DNA of 64,000 bases. Source: Micromonospora pallida (lineage in GTDB: Bacteria; Actinomycetota; Actinomycetes; Mycobacteriales; Micromonosporaceae). A program made the position numbers and the translations under genes. Each line of letters opens with the position of its first letter. Position 1 is the stretch's first letter. Where the stretch lies: assembly GCF_900090325.1 (NCBI RefSeq), contig NZ_FMHW01000002.1:1736001-1800000 (forward strand). The letters run 5' to 3'. The notes under the pieces were generated by a model. It made no database searches, was not told the DNA's origin, and worked only from the letters and a program-made list of their open reading frames with translations. Below, piece after piece: positions 50,793 through 61,700 of this stretch.

Positions 50793-52118
50793 TCAGCCCG
50801 TCACCGCCGCCGCCCGGGGGGCCGCGGCGAACCGGGTGACCTTGTGCATGACGTCCTCGCTGTAGAGGCGTCGGGCCTGCTGGACGGCGAACTCGGCCAG
50901 GTAGGCCCGGAACGCCTCCGGCGGCTCCTCGGCGAGGTTGAGCATCCGCCGGTTTGCCACCACCGCCGGGGCGTCCATCCGGGCCACCTCGGCCGCGACC
51001 GCCGCGTCCATCTCCTCGGCCGGGACGACCTCGTCGAAGAACAGCTTCCCGTCCGGCTCGCTCGCCGACACCCGCCGCCCGGCGAGGATGACCTGCCGGG
51101 ACAGCCGGCCGGTGGCGACCCGCCCGAGGCGCAGGTTCCCCACGCCCGGGATGATCCCCTCCTGGGCGGCCGGCAGGCTGAAGAAGGCGTCCCGTTCGGC
51201 CACCACCCGGTCACAGGCCAGCACGAGCTGCGCGCCGCCGCCGATGGCGAACGAGTCGACCACCGCGACCCACGGCTTCTGCGCCACGTCGCCGTCCCAG
51301 GCCCGGTCGCGTTCGCCGGTCATCCCGTGGACGATCTTGGCAATGTAGCCCAGTTCCCGACGGAGCAGGAAGTCGACGTACGAGATCTGACCGGCCTGTA
51401 GGCAGCGCAGGTTGATACCCGCGCTGAACACCCGCCGCCCGGCGTACCGGGGATGGCTCATCACCCCGCCGCGCAGCACGCCCACCCGCACCGACGGGGC
51501 CAGCAGCGCCAGGTCGACGGCGGTCTCCATGTCCTCGACCTGCGCGTTGTCCTCGGCGTTCAAGCAGTCGTCGCGCTGCATGGTCAGGTGGGCGGCGCCG
51601 TCGCGGACCTCGACCCGCACCGCGTCCAGCCGCGCCACGCCGGTGCGCTCGAACTCCGGCAGCAGGGCCAGCGCCCGCGCAGTGGGCCGGCGCATCGCCT
51701 CCATCAGGTGCGGCCCGGTGACCGCCGAGCGGAGCAGGTGGGCGACCAGGATGCTCTGGTCGATGTCCAGGCCCTCCTTCTCCGCCGGCGGCAGCCGCAG
51801 CTCCGCGTCGACCCGCGCGCGGGTCGGCACGAGACCGGGCACCGCCTCGGCGGCGGCCGCGCAGACCTCGTCCACCCGCAGGTAGCGGGACCGGTCCCCG
51901 GTCACCTCGGCGTAGAGGCGTTCGGCGTGCAACCGGAGGAACGCGTCGGCGTGGTCACGGGCGTGCCGGCGGGCCTCGGCCACGGCCGCCCGCTGTTCCG
52001 CGGACCGTTCCGCCGGCCCCGGCAGGGTGGCGACCAGGTCGTCGACCTGGGCCGCGGCGGCGGTCACCGCACGGGCGGCGGGCAGGGCCGCGATCGGCTC
52101 AGACGAGGACTGCGACAT
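50793..52118 (-). CDS. dpgC: DpgC, cofactor-free 3,5-dihydroxyphenylacetyl-CoA dioxygenase
   Basis: 441 residues from ATG 52118, with a GGAGGAGG site upstream and a 20-bp overlap with dpgB. A helical N-terminal region of about 200 residues precedes a crotonase core, the layout that distinguishes DpgC from other family members ([38 protein letters not shown]). The enzyme inserts oxygen and hydrolyses the CoA thioester to give 3,5-dihydroxyphenylglyoxylate without metal or flavin. That keto acid needs an aminotransferase to become dihydroxyphenylglycine; none is seen in this window. Confidence 0.93.
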   Translation of the reverse strand: MSQSSSEPIAALPAARAVTAAAAQVDDLVATLPGPAERSAEQRAAVAEARRHARDHADAFLRLHAERLYAEVTGDRSRYLRVDEVCAAAAEAVPGLVPTRARVDAELRLPPAEKEGLDIDQSILVAHLLRSAVTGPHLMEAMRRPTARALALLPEFERTGVARLDAVRVEVRDGAAHLTMQRDDCLNAEDNAQVEDMETAVDLALLAPSVRVGVLRGGVMSHPRYAGRRVFSAGINLRCLQAGQISYVDFLLRRELGYIAKIVHGMTGERDRAWDGDVAQKPWVAVVDSFAIGGGAQLVLACDRVVAERDAFFSLPAAQEGIIPGVGNLRLGRVATGRLSRQVILAGRRVSASEPDGKLFFDEVVPAEEMDAAVAAEVARMDAPAVVANRRMLNLAEEPPEAFRAYLAEFAVQQARRLYSEDVMHKVTRFAAAPRAAAVTG

Positions 52119-52770
52119 CGTGTGCCTCCTCCGTCCGAGCCTGCCGCAGCACCCGGTCGCAGGCGGCGAGGTGTCGGCCGAGGGCCTCCTCGAACGGGAG
52201 GGTCGTCGCGTCGAGCATGAGCTGGCGGCGGACCGCGACGTCCGGGCCGGCACTCCGGGCGAGCGCGGCGACCGCGTCCGAGGTGGCCGTCGCCACGTCG
52301 TCGGTGACCTCGTCGACCAGGTCCAGGGCGAGGGCCCGGGCGGCGGGGATCGCGTCGGCGAAGAGCACCGCGCGGCGCAGCCGGGCGTACCCGACCTGGT
52401 TGGCCAGCCGGTAGAGGCCCATCCCCGGCCACACGCCACCACCGGCGACCGGCAGGTGCAGCCGGGCGTCGGTGGTGGCGATCCGCAGGTCCGTGGTGAG
52501 CAGGGCCTCGACGGCGGTGCCGCCGCAGTCGCCGCGCACCACCGCGACCGTGGTGGTGCCGGTGCGCTCGAGCCGGCGCAGGACGCGCTCCCACCGGTTC
52601 ACCACGGCCAGCGGGGGCCGTTCGGCGGTCGGCGCGGGTACGCCGGTGAGGTCGATGAGCGCGACGGAACCGGCGGGCGCGTCCTCGACCCGGTCGATGA
52701 AGGCGTCGAGCGCCGCGACGGTCGCCGGGGTGAGCGGCTGGCCGCCGTCGATGGAGTGCTGGAGCTGCAT
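52099..52770 (-). CDS. dpgB: DpgB, enoyl-CoA hydratase-like partner of DpgA
   Basis: 223 residues from ATG 52770. A divergent crotonase-fold protein (VVRGDCGGTAVEALLTTDLRIAT, HLPVAGGGVWPGMGLYRLANQVG), the usual size of DpgB. It raises the turnover of DpgA and shares the dehydration steps with DpgD. Its 3' end overlaps the dpgC start, so the two are probably translationally coupled. Confidence 0.88.
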   Translation of the reverse strand: MQLQHSIDGGQPLTPATVAALDAFIDRVEDAPAGSVALIDLTGVPAPTAERPPLAVVNRWERVLRRLERTGTTTVAVVRGDCGGTAVEALLTTDLRIATTDARLHLPVAGGGVWPGMGLYRLANQVGYARLRRAVLFADAIPAARALALDLVDEVTDDVATATSDAVAALARSAGPDVAVRRQLMLDATTLPFEEALGRHLAACDRVLRQARTEEAHDVAVLV

Positions 52771-52820
52771 GGTTATTTCTTCTCCCAGGAGGGGTGGCAG
52801 GGGTGGAAGGTGCGCCGGGG

Positions 52821-53978
52821 TCACCAACGGACCAGGGCGGTCTCGATGGTGGAACCAGGTCCCATCGTCATCAGGACGCCGTACTCGCCGGGACGGACGG
52901 TGCCCTCCCGGAGCAGGCGTTCGTAGGAGAAGAGGAACGACCCGCTGGACAGGTTGCCGTAGTCGCGCAGCACGCTGGTGGTGTGCCGCATGTCGTAGCG
53001 GGTCAGCCCGAGGTTCACGCCGACGGCGTCGACGACCTTCTTGCCCCCGGAGTGCACCAGCCAGTGCGCGATGTCGGCCTGCCGCAGGCCGGAGCGGCCC
53101 AGCAGGCGGTCCACCGTCAGCCGGGCGTGCGCGCCCACCACGTACGGGATGTCGGGGTCGAGGTAGAAGCTGAACCCGTTCTGCGCGTGGTCCCAGTCGT
53201 AGCGCATCGCATCCACCGCCTCGGGGATGATGCAGCTGGTGAAGTCGACGATGCGCGGGGTGAGACCCGGCTCGGTGGTCGGGTCGGGCTCGGTCCCGGC
53301 GACCATCGCGATGGCCGCCGACCCGTCGCCGAAGAGGCTGTTCACCACCGAGGTGCGCATGGTGCCGTCGAAGACGTACGCGGCGGAGCAGGCCTCGATG
53401 CAGACCATCAGGGCCAGCTCGCCGGGGTGGGCGCGGGTCCAGCCGGCGACGGCGTTCAGGCTGTTCAGCCCGGCGTTGCAGCCCATGCCGACGATGTCGG
53501 CGCGGCTGGTGTGCCGGTCGAGACCGAGTTCCCGGATCAGCAGGGCGCTGAAGCCGGGGGTGAGGAACCCGGTGGAGGTGACGCAGCACAGGTAGTGGAC
53601 GTCGGACAGGTCCGCGCCGAGCTGCTTCAGGCAGTCCTGCACCGCGCGGCTGCCCATCGCGATGCCCTGCGCCTTGTGCTTGGCCAGCAGTTGGCCGGTG
53701 GTCTCCATCCGGCGTACCCCGTCGGCGTCCGGTTCCGGCAGGGTCAGGAACCGCCGGTCGATGGCGCTGTTCAGGTAGACCGAGCGGATCCTCGGGTCCT
53801 GGATGTCGAAGATGTCGAGGAGTTCCCGCTGGGAGTAGGCCGTCTCCGGGGTCGCCGTGCCGACGGCCAGGATCTGGGCCATCGCCGTCGACTCGAGCGC
53901 CGGCGGCGACGTGTCGCGGATGAGCCCCGGGTGGGGCAGCAGTGCGGTGGGCGTCATCATCGGTACGTCCAACCCCAC
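52821..53978 (-). CDS. dpgA: DpgA, type III PKS forming 3,5-dihydroxyphenylacetyl-CoA
   Basis: 385 residues from GTG 53978, start MGLDVP matching the style of glycopeptide-cluster DpgA proteins. Active cysteine is near 167 in GMGCNAGLN, catalytic histidine near 309 in HWLVHSGG, asparagine near 342 in YGNLSSGS. It condenses four malonyl-CoA units. The stretches RSVYLNSAIDRRFLTLP and SGSFLFSYERLLREG strongly recall DpgA rather than RppA or alkylresorcinol synthases. It sits 39 bp after the NRPS stop and heads dpgABCD. Confidence 0.93.
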   Translation of the reverse strand: MGLDVPMMTPTALLPHPGLIRDTSPPALESTAMAQILAVGTATPETAYSQRELLDIFDIQDPRIRSVYLNSAIDRRFLTLPEPDADGVRRMETTGQLLAKHKAQGIAMGSRAVQDCLKQLGADLSDVHYLCCVTSTGFLTPGFSALLIRELGLDRHTSRADIVGMGCNAGLNSLNAVAGWTRAHPGELALMVCIEACSAAYVFDGTMRTSVVNSLFGDGSAAIAMVAGTEPDPTTEPGLTPRIVDFTSCIIPEAVDAMRYDWDHAQNGFSFYLDPDIPYVVGAHARLTVDRLLGRSGLRQADIAHWLVHSGGKKVVDAVGVNLGLTRYDMRHTTSVLRDYGNLSSGSFLFSYERLLREGTVRPGEYGVLMTMGPGSTIETALVRW

Positions 53979-54005
53979 ATCCGCTTCCGGCTCCTGGTCA
54001 GTTGT

Positions 54006-54025
54006 TTGACCGTTCGCTCAGTCAA
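54006..54025. promoter_or_regulatory. Imperfect palindrome upstream of dpgA
   Basis: TTGACCGTTCGCTCAGTCAA has outer arms TTGAC/GTCAA and a symmetric CG at its centre (14 of 20 positions symmetric), a form often bound by TetR-family regulators. It overlaps the NRPS stop codon and is about 30 bp before dpgA. No TetR gene is in the window. Confidence 0.35.
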
Positions 54026-57000
54026 TGTCGGTCATCCTTTCCGCGATGATCGGGCCGATCACGGACATGGCGTCCGTCCGGACGATGTCGAGGTGGCCGC
54101 AGTCGAGGTCGTGGAATTCCGCCGTTCCGGTGAGGAACGGCTGCCACGTCCGGTCGGAGTCCTTGTTGTGTCGGGTCGCGACGAAGCCGAGGGTCGGGCC
54201 GTCGAACCGGGCCGGCGAGTGGGTGGACATCGCCCGGATGTTGGCCGCGGTCACCGCGACCAGCCGGTCCAGCGTCGGGTCGTCCAACGAGGCCAGTGGG
54301 CTCTGCGCCGCCACGAGCTGTTCCCGTGGGGTGGCACCCGCGTCGGCGGTCACCCCGTCCAGGGCGACGTAGTGGGTCTCCTCCTCGGTCGGCTCGTACG
54401 GGCCTTCGCCGCCGGGGCGGGAGTCGAACAGGACGAGCAGCGCCACCTCCGCGCCGCCGGCCCGCAGCGTCGCCGCCACCTGGTGGGCCAGGGTGCCCCC
54501 GAACGACCAGCCGGCGAGCACGTACGGGCCGGAGGGCTGGATCGCGGTGATCTGGTCGCGGTACCCGGCGGCCAGTTCGGCCACGGAGCGTTCGTCCACC
54601 GCCCCGCCGGCCAGCCTCGGGTCCTGAAGCGCGTGGATCGGGTGACCCGAGGGGACGTGCCGGGGCAGGGCCGAGTAGCCCCAGCCGAGCCCGTTCGCGG
54701 GCGGCAGCACGAACACCGGGGTCCGCTCACCCGACCGGCGGTAGGCCAGCACCGCTTCCAGCCCGGTCGGCTGTTCCTCGTCGAGGAGACGGTCGAGTTG
54801 CGCGACGGTCGGCGCGGCGAACACGTTCCGGACGCCGACGTCGACGCCGAGCACCGCCCTGATCCGGTTCACCAGCCGGGGCGTGAGCAGCGAGTGTCCA
54901 CCCAGGTCGAAGAAGCTCTCGTCCACCCCCGGGTTCGACACCCCCAGCACCTCGGCGAACAGGTCGACGAGGATCTGCTGGCGGGGCGTGGCCGGCGGCC
55001 GGCCACCCCTCTGCCGCTGCGGCTCCGGCAGCGCCGCCCGGTCCACCTTGCCACTGGCGGTCAGCGGCAGCGCGTCCAGCGTCACGAAGGTCGGGGGCAC
55101 CATGTAGTCCGGCAGCCGGGCGGCGAGGTGCGCCCGGACGCCGTCCAGGTCCGGCGTCGTCTCCGGACGTGGCACGAGGTAGCCGACCAGGGAACGGTCC
55201 CCGCTGGGGGCGGTGCGCACGACGACCACCGAGGCGGCCACGTCCGGGTGCTCGTCGAGGGCCGCGATGATCTCGCCCAGCTCGATCCGGAAGCCACGGA
55301 TCTTGACCTGGTCGTCGGTACGGCCCAGGTACTCCAGTTGACCGTCGCGCGCCCACCGGACCAGGTCACCGGTGTGGTACATCCGTGCGCCGGGCTCGCC
55401 GTACGGGTCGGCGACGAACCGGTTCGCGGTCAGCCCGGGCCGCCCCAGGTAGCCCCGGGTCACCCCGGCGCCACCGAGGTACAGATCGCCGGCCGTGCCC
55501 TCCGGCACCAGACGCAGGTGCTCGTCGAGGACGTACACCCGGGTGTTGGCGATGGGCTGCCCGATCGACGGTGGTCCGTTCCGGTCCTCGACCACCCCGT
55601 CCGTGGCGCTGACCGTCGCCTCGGTCGGGCCGTACCCGTTGATCACCTTGCGGCCGACGGCGCGCATCCGGTCGGCGAGCTGGCGGGACAGCGCCTCGCC
55701 CCCGGTGACGATCGTGAGGCCCCGCATCGCGTCCGGCACGGTCGCCAGGAGCATCTGCCACAGGCTCGGCGTGGTCTGCATGACGGTGACGCCCTGGTCG
55801 CGGATCACCGTCGCCAGCGCGGCCGGGTCCTGCACGACCTCCCGGCGGATCAGCACCACGGTGGCCCCGCTGACGAGCGGGACGAACAGGTCGATGATCG
55901 ACATGTCGAACGCGGTCGTGGTGATCGCGGCGACCCGGTCCCGCTCCTCGTCGAGGCCGAAGAAGTCGCGCAGGCCGACCTGGAGGTTGACCAGGTTGGC
56001 GTGCGACGCGACGACTCCCTTGGGGCGTCCCGTCGACCCGGACGTGTAGATCACGTAGGCGGCGGTGGCCGGCGCCACCGACGGAAGGGCGTCGGCCGAC
56101 CCCGGCAGGAGCCCGGTCGACGCGGCCTCGTCCAGCACGATCCGGGGACAGCCGTCGACGTCGGGCAGTGCGTCCGCGGACTCCCGGTCGGTCAGCAGCA
56201 ACACCGGCCGGGTGTCGTCCAGCATGAAGGAGATCCGCTCGGCCGGGTGCTCGATGTCGATCGGCAGGTACGCCCCACCGGCCTTCCACACCGCCAGGAT
56301 CGCCACGAGCAGCTGCTCCGACCGGGCCACCGGAAGGGCGACGAACCGCTCCGGCCCCACCCCGCACCGCCGGAGGATGCCGGCCAGCCGGTCGGCTCGC
56401 TCGTCGAGTTCCCGGTAGGTCAACTCCCGGTCCCCGGCGACCACCGCGACCGCCTCCGGCCGCCGCGCGACCTGCTCGGCGATCAGGTCCAGGATCGTGC
56501 CGTCCGGCAGCGGGCGGGCGGTGGCGTCGGCGATGTCGAGCAGCCGCTTCCGGGTGGCCTCGTCCAGCAGGTCGACCCCGCTGATCGGCTGTCGCGGAGT
56601 GGCCGCCACCGTCGTCAGCACCCGGACCAACTGCGCGGCGATGGCCTCCGCCGAGTCCCGGCGGAACAGGTCCTGCGCGTACTCGACCAGGCCCTTCATC
56701 CCCGCCGGTTCCCCGGCCGCGTCCCGCTGCTCGGCGAGGACGACGGAGAGGTCGAACTTTGCCACGTCGTGGGTGGAGCGTTGCGGCGTCCCGGCCAGCC
56801 CGAGCAGCGGCACGTCCTCGGTGCCGCCGCTGGCCACCAGGAAGAAGACCTGGAACAGCGGGTGCCGGCCCAGCGAGCGGGTCGGCTGGAGTTCCTCGAT
56901 GAGGCGTTCGAACGGCAGCTCCTGGTGGTCGAACGCGGCCAGGTCCAGCGTCCGCACCCGGTGCAGCAGCTCGACGAAGGTCGGGTCGCCGGAGGTGTCC

Positions 57001-57926
57001 GTCCGCAGCACCAGGGAGTTGACGAAGAACCCGACCAGCTCGTCCAGGGCCTCGTCCGACCGGCCCGACACGGCGGTGCCCAGCGGGATGTCGGTGCCTG
57101 CGCCGAGGCGGGTGAGCAGGGTGGCGAGGGCCGCCTGGACGAGCATGTACACGGTGACCTGTTCCGCCTGGGCCAGGTCCCGCAGCCGCCGGTGCGTTTC
57201 CGCGTCGACGGTGAACTCGACCGTGCCGCCCCGGTGGGAGGCCTGGACCGGACGGGGGAAGTCGGTGGGCAGCGTCAGTTCCTCCGGCAGCCCGCGCAGG
57301 TTGCCCCGCCAGAAGTCGAGCTGCCGGTTGAGCTCGCTGGCCGGATCGTCGTCGGAGCCGAGGAGCTCCCGCTGCCAGAGCGTGTAGTCGCCGTACTGCA
57401 CCGGCAGGGGCTCCCAGGTCGGCGCGGCGCCGGCCACCCGGGCCGCGTACGCCTGCGACAGGTCCCGGCCCAGCGGCCCCATCGACGCGCCGTCGGCGGC
57501 GATGTGGTGCAGGACCAGGACGAGCACGTGCTCCCGCTCACCGAGGGTGAACAGCCGCACCGCCAGGGGAAGCTCCGTCGACAGGTCGAACGAACGGGCG
57601 CAGGTCTCCGCCACTCGGGCGTCCACCTCGTCGGCGGTCACCGCCTCGTGGAGCAGGTCGATCCGGGCCTCCGCCGGGGGCAGGACCCGCTGCGCCGGCT
57701 CCCCGTCGACCTCGACGTAGAGGGTGCGCAGCACCTCGTGCCGGGCGACCACGTCCGCCACCGCCGCCCGCAGCGCCGCCGGGTCGACCTGGTCTCGGAC
57801 GCGGTTGACCAGCGGCACGTTGTACGTCGCCGAGGGGCCCTCCAGCTTGTACAGGAACCACAACCGGCGCTGGGCGTACGACAGCGGGAGCACCGCTTCG
57901 TCCACGGTCGTCGGTGGTGCGTTCAC
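54018..57926 (-). CDS. Nonribosomal peptide synthetase, terminal module (C-A-PCP-TE)
   Basis: 1,302 residues from a GTG overlapping the methyltransferase stop (GTGA). The condensation domain starts [13 protein letters not shown] and has HHIAADG. The adenylation domain has [11 protein letters not shown] and GYGPTEATV; my hand alignment to GrsA gives pocket residues D-M-I-Q-I-T-G-V-S plus the C-terminal Lys, which I cannot assign to an amino acid. The PCP has [10 protein letters not shown]. The C-terminal thioesterase has AGWSFGG, so it releases the finished peptide. There is no epimerase domain. It is the last assembly-line gene; dpgA follows 39 bp on. Confidence 0.95.
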   Translation of the reverse strand: MNAPPTTVDEAVLPLSYAQRRLWFLYKLEGPSATYNVPLVNRVRDQVDPAALRAAVADVVARHEVLRTLYVEVDGEPAQRVLPPAEARIDLLHEAVTADEVDARVAETCARSFDLSTELPLAVRLFTLGEREHVLVLVLHHIAADGASMGPLGRDLSQAYAARVAGAAPTWEPLPVQYGDYTLWQRELLGSDDDPASELNRQLDFWRGNLRGLPEELTLPTDFPRPVQASHRGGTVEFTVDAETHRRLRDLAQAEQVTVYMLVQAALATLLTRLGAGTDIPLGTAVSGRSDEALDELVGFFVNSLVLRTDTSGDPTFVELLHRVRTLDLAAFDHQELPFERLIEELQPTRSLGRHPLFQVFFLVASGGTEDVPLLGLAGTPQRSTHDVAKFDLSVVLAEQRDAAGEPAGMKGLVEYAQDLFRRDSAEAIAAQLVRVLTTVAATPRQPISGVDLLDEATRKRLLDIADATARPLPDGTILDLIAEQVARRPEAVAVVAGDRELTYRELDERADRLAGILRRCGVGPERFVALPVARSEQLLVAILAVWKAGGAYLPIDIEHPAERISFMLDDTRPVLLLTDRESADALPDVDGCPRIVLDEAASTGLLPGSADALPSVAPATAAYVIYTSGSTGRPKGVVASHANLVNLQVGLRDFFGLDEERDRVAAITTTAFDMSIIDLFVPLVSGATVVLIRREVVQDPAALATVIRDQGVTVMQTTPSLWQMLLATVPDAMRGLTIVTGGEALSRQLADRMRAVGRKVINGYGPTEATVSATDGVVEDRNGPPSIGQPIANTRVYVLDEHLRLVPEGTAGDLYLGGAGVTRGYLGRPGLTANRFVADPYGEPGARMYHTGDLVRWARDGQLEYLGRTDDQVKIRGFRIELGEIIAALDEHPDVAASVVVVRTAPSGDRSLVGYLVPRPETTPDLDGVRAHLAARLPDYMVPPTFVTLDALPLTASGKVDRAALPEPQRQRGGRPPATPRQQILVDLFAEVLGVSNPGVDESFFDLGGHSLLTPRLVNRIRAVLGVDVGVRNVFAAPTVAQLDRLLDEEQPTGLEAVLAYRRSGERTPVFVLPPANGLGWGYSALPRHVPSGHPIHALQDPRLAGGAVDERSVAELAAGYRDQITAIQPSGPYVLAGWSFGGTLAHQVAATLRAGGAEVALLVLFDSRPGGEGPYEPTEEETHYVALDGVTADAGATPREQLVAAQSPLASLDDPTLDRLVAVTAANIRAMSTHSPARFDGPTLGFVATRHNKDSDRTWQPFLTGTAEFHDLDCGHLDIVRTDAMSVIGPIIAERMTDID

Positions 57927-58744
57927 CGCTTGCGCCAGACGGTGACGTGTGAGTCGAACCAGTCGAACTCGCGCGGGTTCTGCCGCAGCAGACCGGGTTC
58001 GTCGGCCTCGGCGAGCAGCTCGAAGTCGTTCCGCAGGAGGGCCTTGAGCCCCTCCTCGCTCGGCGTGGCGGTCGCGGCCGAGCCCAGCCACTCGCTCGGG
58101 ACGCTGTACTCCGGGTACCACGACCAGGGGCAGGCGACCATCAGCAGGCCACCGCTGCGGAGGATGTCCGCCGAGGCGGAGAACTGCGCCAGGCAGGCGG
58201 CCGGCTGCTGCACCCGGTCCAGGACGTTGGAGAGCACGACCGCGTCGAACGCCTCCTCCGGGGCCCGCAGCGCGTTGGCGTCGCCGACCTCGAAGGACAC
58301 CGCGGCGCGCTGGCCCGGCTCGGCGACCCGGATCACCACCTCGCGGTGGAAGGGGCCCTGCTCGATGACGCAGAACGTGCCCCCGCCGTGTTCGGTCAGC
58401 GTCTGGGCGATCTCCACCGAGCGCTGGCTGACGTCGACGCCGACCACCTCGTCCCGTACCCAGCCGCTGAGCGCGTGGGTCACCCCGCCCACGCTGCACC
58501 CGACGTCGAGGGCGCGGGCCACGGTCGTGCCGGTCTGCTCGGCGCAGGAGCGCAGCAGGTCGGAGAGGCGCTGGCAGTAGCCGTGCGCCGGGGCCAGCGG
58601 ATGCTGGCCCCCGTTGAACAGGTCCTCCAGGCTGCCGTAGTGCATCAGCAGGTACTTGGAGAGGTCACGGGAGGCGTCGTACTGAGCACTGGCGTCGTGC
58701 TCGAACAGTTCGTCGCCCTTGAGCAGGGCCGGAGGCAGCGTCAC
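57923..58744 (-). CDS. SAM-dependent methyltransferase resembling the OvoA C-terminal domain
   Basis: 273 residues from GTG 58744, lodged between two NRPS genes and overlapping the second. The N-terminal [16 protein letters not shown], the SAM motif [15 protein letters not shown] at about 78-92, the acidic [29 protein letters not shown], the [16 protein letters not shown] segment and the closing [13 protein letters not shown] match the layout I know from the C-terminal methyltransferase of OvoA, which N-methylates 4-mercaptohistidine (ovothiol). Here it is free-standing, with no sulfoxide-synthase part. It may methylate an imidazole or another group of a precursor or peptide. The OvoA resemblance is from memory of the family, not a search. 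Confidence 0.8.
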   Translation of the reverse strand: MTLPPALLKGDELFEHDASAQYDASRDLSKYLLMHYGSLEDLFNGGQHPLAPAHGYCQRLSDLLRSCAEQTGTTVARALDVGCSVGGVTHALSGWVRDEVVGVDVSQRSVEIAQTLTEHGGGTFCVIEQGPFHREVVIRVAEPGQRAAVSFEVGDANALRAPEEAFDAVVLSNVLDRVQQPAACLAQFSASADILRSGGLLMVACPWSWYPEYSVPSEWLGSAATATPSEEGLKALLRNDFELLAEADEPGLLRQNPREFDWFDSHVTVWRKR

Positions 58745-58767
58745 GGGGGGTTCCTTCCGCTTGTGGC

Positions 58768-61700
58768 TCAGCGGTTGCCGGTCGACCGCGCACGGAGCGT
58801 GGGACGGGCGGGCCGAGCCGAGGTCAGGTGGGGTTCGAGAGCGGCGACGGTGGGGTTCTCGAAGAGTTGGCGGACGCCGAGTTCGACGCCGAGGGTGGTG
58901 CGGATCCGGTTGACCAGGCGGGTGGCGAGCAGGGAGTGGCCGCCGAGGTCGAAGAAGTTGTCGCCGGTGCCGACGTCGGGCAGCCCGAGGACGTCGGCGA
59001 AGAGCCGGCAGAGCACGTCCTGCCGGGCGGTGCGGGGGGTGTCGTCGGTGGTGGTGTGTCGTTCCGGAGCGGGCAGGGCGTTGCGGTCGAGCTTGCCGTT
59101 AGCGGTGATCGGCAGGGCAGCCATGGTCACGTAGGCGCTGGGCACCATGTAGTCGGGTAGCTGCGCGCCGAGTTCGCGGCGGAGCTGGGCCAGGTCGATC
59201 GGGGTGCCGTCGTCGGTGGGGACGAGGTAGGCGACGAGGCGCTTGTCGCCGGGTTGGTCCTCGCGGGCGATGACCGCGGCGTGCCGGACGTCGGGCCGGG
59301 CGGTGAGGCTGGTCTCGATCTCGCCGAGTTCGATGCGGAACCCACGGATCTTGACCTGGTCGTCGGTCCGGCCGAGGAAGTGCAGGTTCCCGGCGGCGTC
59401 CCAGCGGGCGAGGTCGCCGGTGCGGTACATCCGGGCGCCGGGCGGGCCGTAGGGGTTGACGACGAAGCGGGTGGCGGTGAGGTCGGGGCGGTTGACGTAG
59501 CCGCGCGCGGTGCCGGCCCCGGCGAGGTAGAGCTCGCCGGAGACGCCCACGGGGACGGGTTGCAGGTGCCGGTCCAGGACGTAGAGATGGGTGTCCCGCA
59601 GCGGGAGTCCGAGCGGGACGGTGGCGCCGGCCTGCTCCCCGTGCCGCCAGGGGTACTGGGTGACGCAGAGGGTCATCTCGGTCGGGCCGTAGGTGGTCCG
59701 GACGATGGTGTCCGGGCAGTGTTCCAGGGTGTGGTTCACCGCCTGCGCGGAGATCACGTCGCCGCCGGTGGTGACCTCGGTCAGTCCGGCGAAGGCGTCC
59801 ACCAGTTCGTCGGCGACGACGCGGAACAGGCCGGCGGTGAGGCTGAGCCGGGTGATCTTGTGCTCGTGGAGCAGCTTCTGCAGGGCGGCGGCGTCCAGGT
59901 TGCCGGGCGGGGCGACGACGACCTGGCCGCCGGCGAGCAGCGGTCCCCAGAGTTCCCAGGTGGAGGCGTCGAAGGCGTGTGGGGAGTGGAACAGGGTGCG
60001 GTCGTCGGTGTGCATCGTCCAGCTGGGGTCGCGGACGAGGTCGACGACGCCCTGGTGGGTGATCTGGATGCCTTTTGGTTCGCCGGTCGAGCCGGACGTG
60101 TACATCACGTAGCAGAGCTGGTCGGGGTGCACGTCCGGCAGGTCGGTGACCATGACGGACGGGTCCGGCTCGCAGGTCAGCACCTGCCGGCCTGCGGCCC
60201 GCTCTCCGACGACCAGTTCGTGGTCGCGGAAGGCCGCGTCCACCAGGAGGACCGGTGACGTGCTGTCCGCGGCCACCGCCCGCATCCGGCTCAGCGGGTA
60301 GGCGGTGTGGATGGGCAGGTAGGCGCCGCCGGCCTTGAGGACGGCGAGGATGCCGACGACGAGGTCCACCGACCGTTGCATGAGCATCGGTACGGGGGTC
60401 TCGGTGGTCACGCCCGCCGCCCGCAACGTGCGGGCGAGTGCCTCGGCGCGGTGCCGCAGGTCGGCGTAGCTGAGGGCGATGTGGCCGTCGGTGAGGGCGA
60501 CCGCGTCGGGGGTGCGGTCGGCCTGCTCGTCGAAGGCCGCCACCACGCTGCACGGCACGGACGAGGCGGCGGTGCCGGTGGCCTCGGCCAGCATCTGCCG
60601 CCGTTCCGCGGGAGTGAGGATGTCGAGCCGGCTGATCGGGGTGGCGGGCTGCCGGGCCACCTGGCCCAGGATCGCGGCCAGCCGCTTCCCGAGCAGCTCG
60701 ACGGTCTCCTGGCCGAAGAGGTCGGTGGCGTAGGTGATGGTGATGTCCAGGTCGGCGTCGACGGGCTCGTCCGCCACGGTGATGTCGAGGTCGAACTTCG
60801 CGATGCTCAGCCGGGTCGGTTCCGGCGTGCAGTCCAGGCCCGGCAGCGGGGTGGTGGTGGGGGTCCGGTCGGCCCGGGACAGGGCGATCTGGAAGAGGGG
60901 GTGTCGGGCGAGGGAGCGGGTGGGTTGGAGGTGTTCGACGAGGCGTTGGAAGGGGAGGTCTTGGTGGTCGTAGGCGGTGAGGTCGGTGTCGCGGACGCGG
61001 TGGAGTAGGTCGGTGAAGGTGGGGTCGCCGGTGGTGTCGGTGCGGAGGACGAGGGTGTTGACGAAGAAGCCGATGAGGTGGTCGAGGGTGTCGTCGGTGC
61101 GTCCGGCGACGACGGTGCCGAGGGGGATGTCGGTGCCGCAGCCGAGTCGGGTGAGGAGGGTGGCGATGGCGGCTTGGACGACCATGAAGAGGGTGGCGTC
61201 GTGGGTGCGGGCGACGGTGCGGAGGGTGTCGTGGGTTGCCGGGTCGATGGTGAGGTTGACGCGTCCGGCGCGGTAGGAGGCTTGTGGGGGCGGGGGTGGT
61301 CGGTGGGTAGCGGCAGCTCCTCCGGCAGTCCGGCGAGCGTGCTGCCCCAGTAACGCAGTTGGCGGCTGATCTCGCTGCTCGGGTCGTCGTCGGCGCCGAG
61401 GAGTTGGTGCTGCCAGAGGGCGTAGTCGGCGTACTGGACGGGCAGCGGCTCCCACTCGGGCGCGTGCCCGGCGGTGCGGGCCGTGTAGGCGGTGGCGAGG
61501 TCCCGGGCCAGCGGGCCCATGGACGCGCCGTCGCCGGCGATGTGGTGCAGGTTCACCAGCAGCAGGTGGTCCTGATCGCCGGTGGAGATGAGACGCACCT
61601 CGAGCGGGGCCTCGCGGGACAGGTCGAACGGGTGGGCCGAGGCGGTGGCGAGGACCTGTTCGACCTCGTCCGTGGTGACCCGGTGGTGGGTGAAGGTGGC

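Noticed and set aside
52794..58580. A 1,928-codon open frame on the plus strand
   Set aside because: It runs antisense through dpgA, an NRPS and the methyltransferase. Its product is Arg/Gly/Val/His-rich without domains; it is a third-position GC shadow of the real genes.
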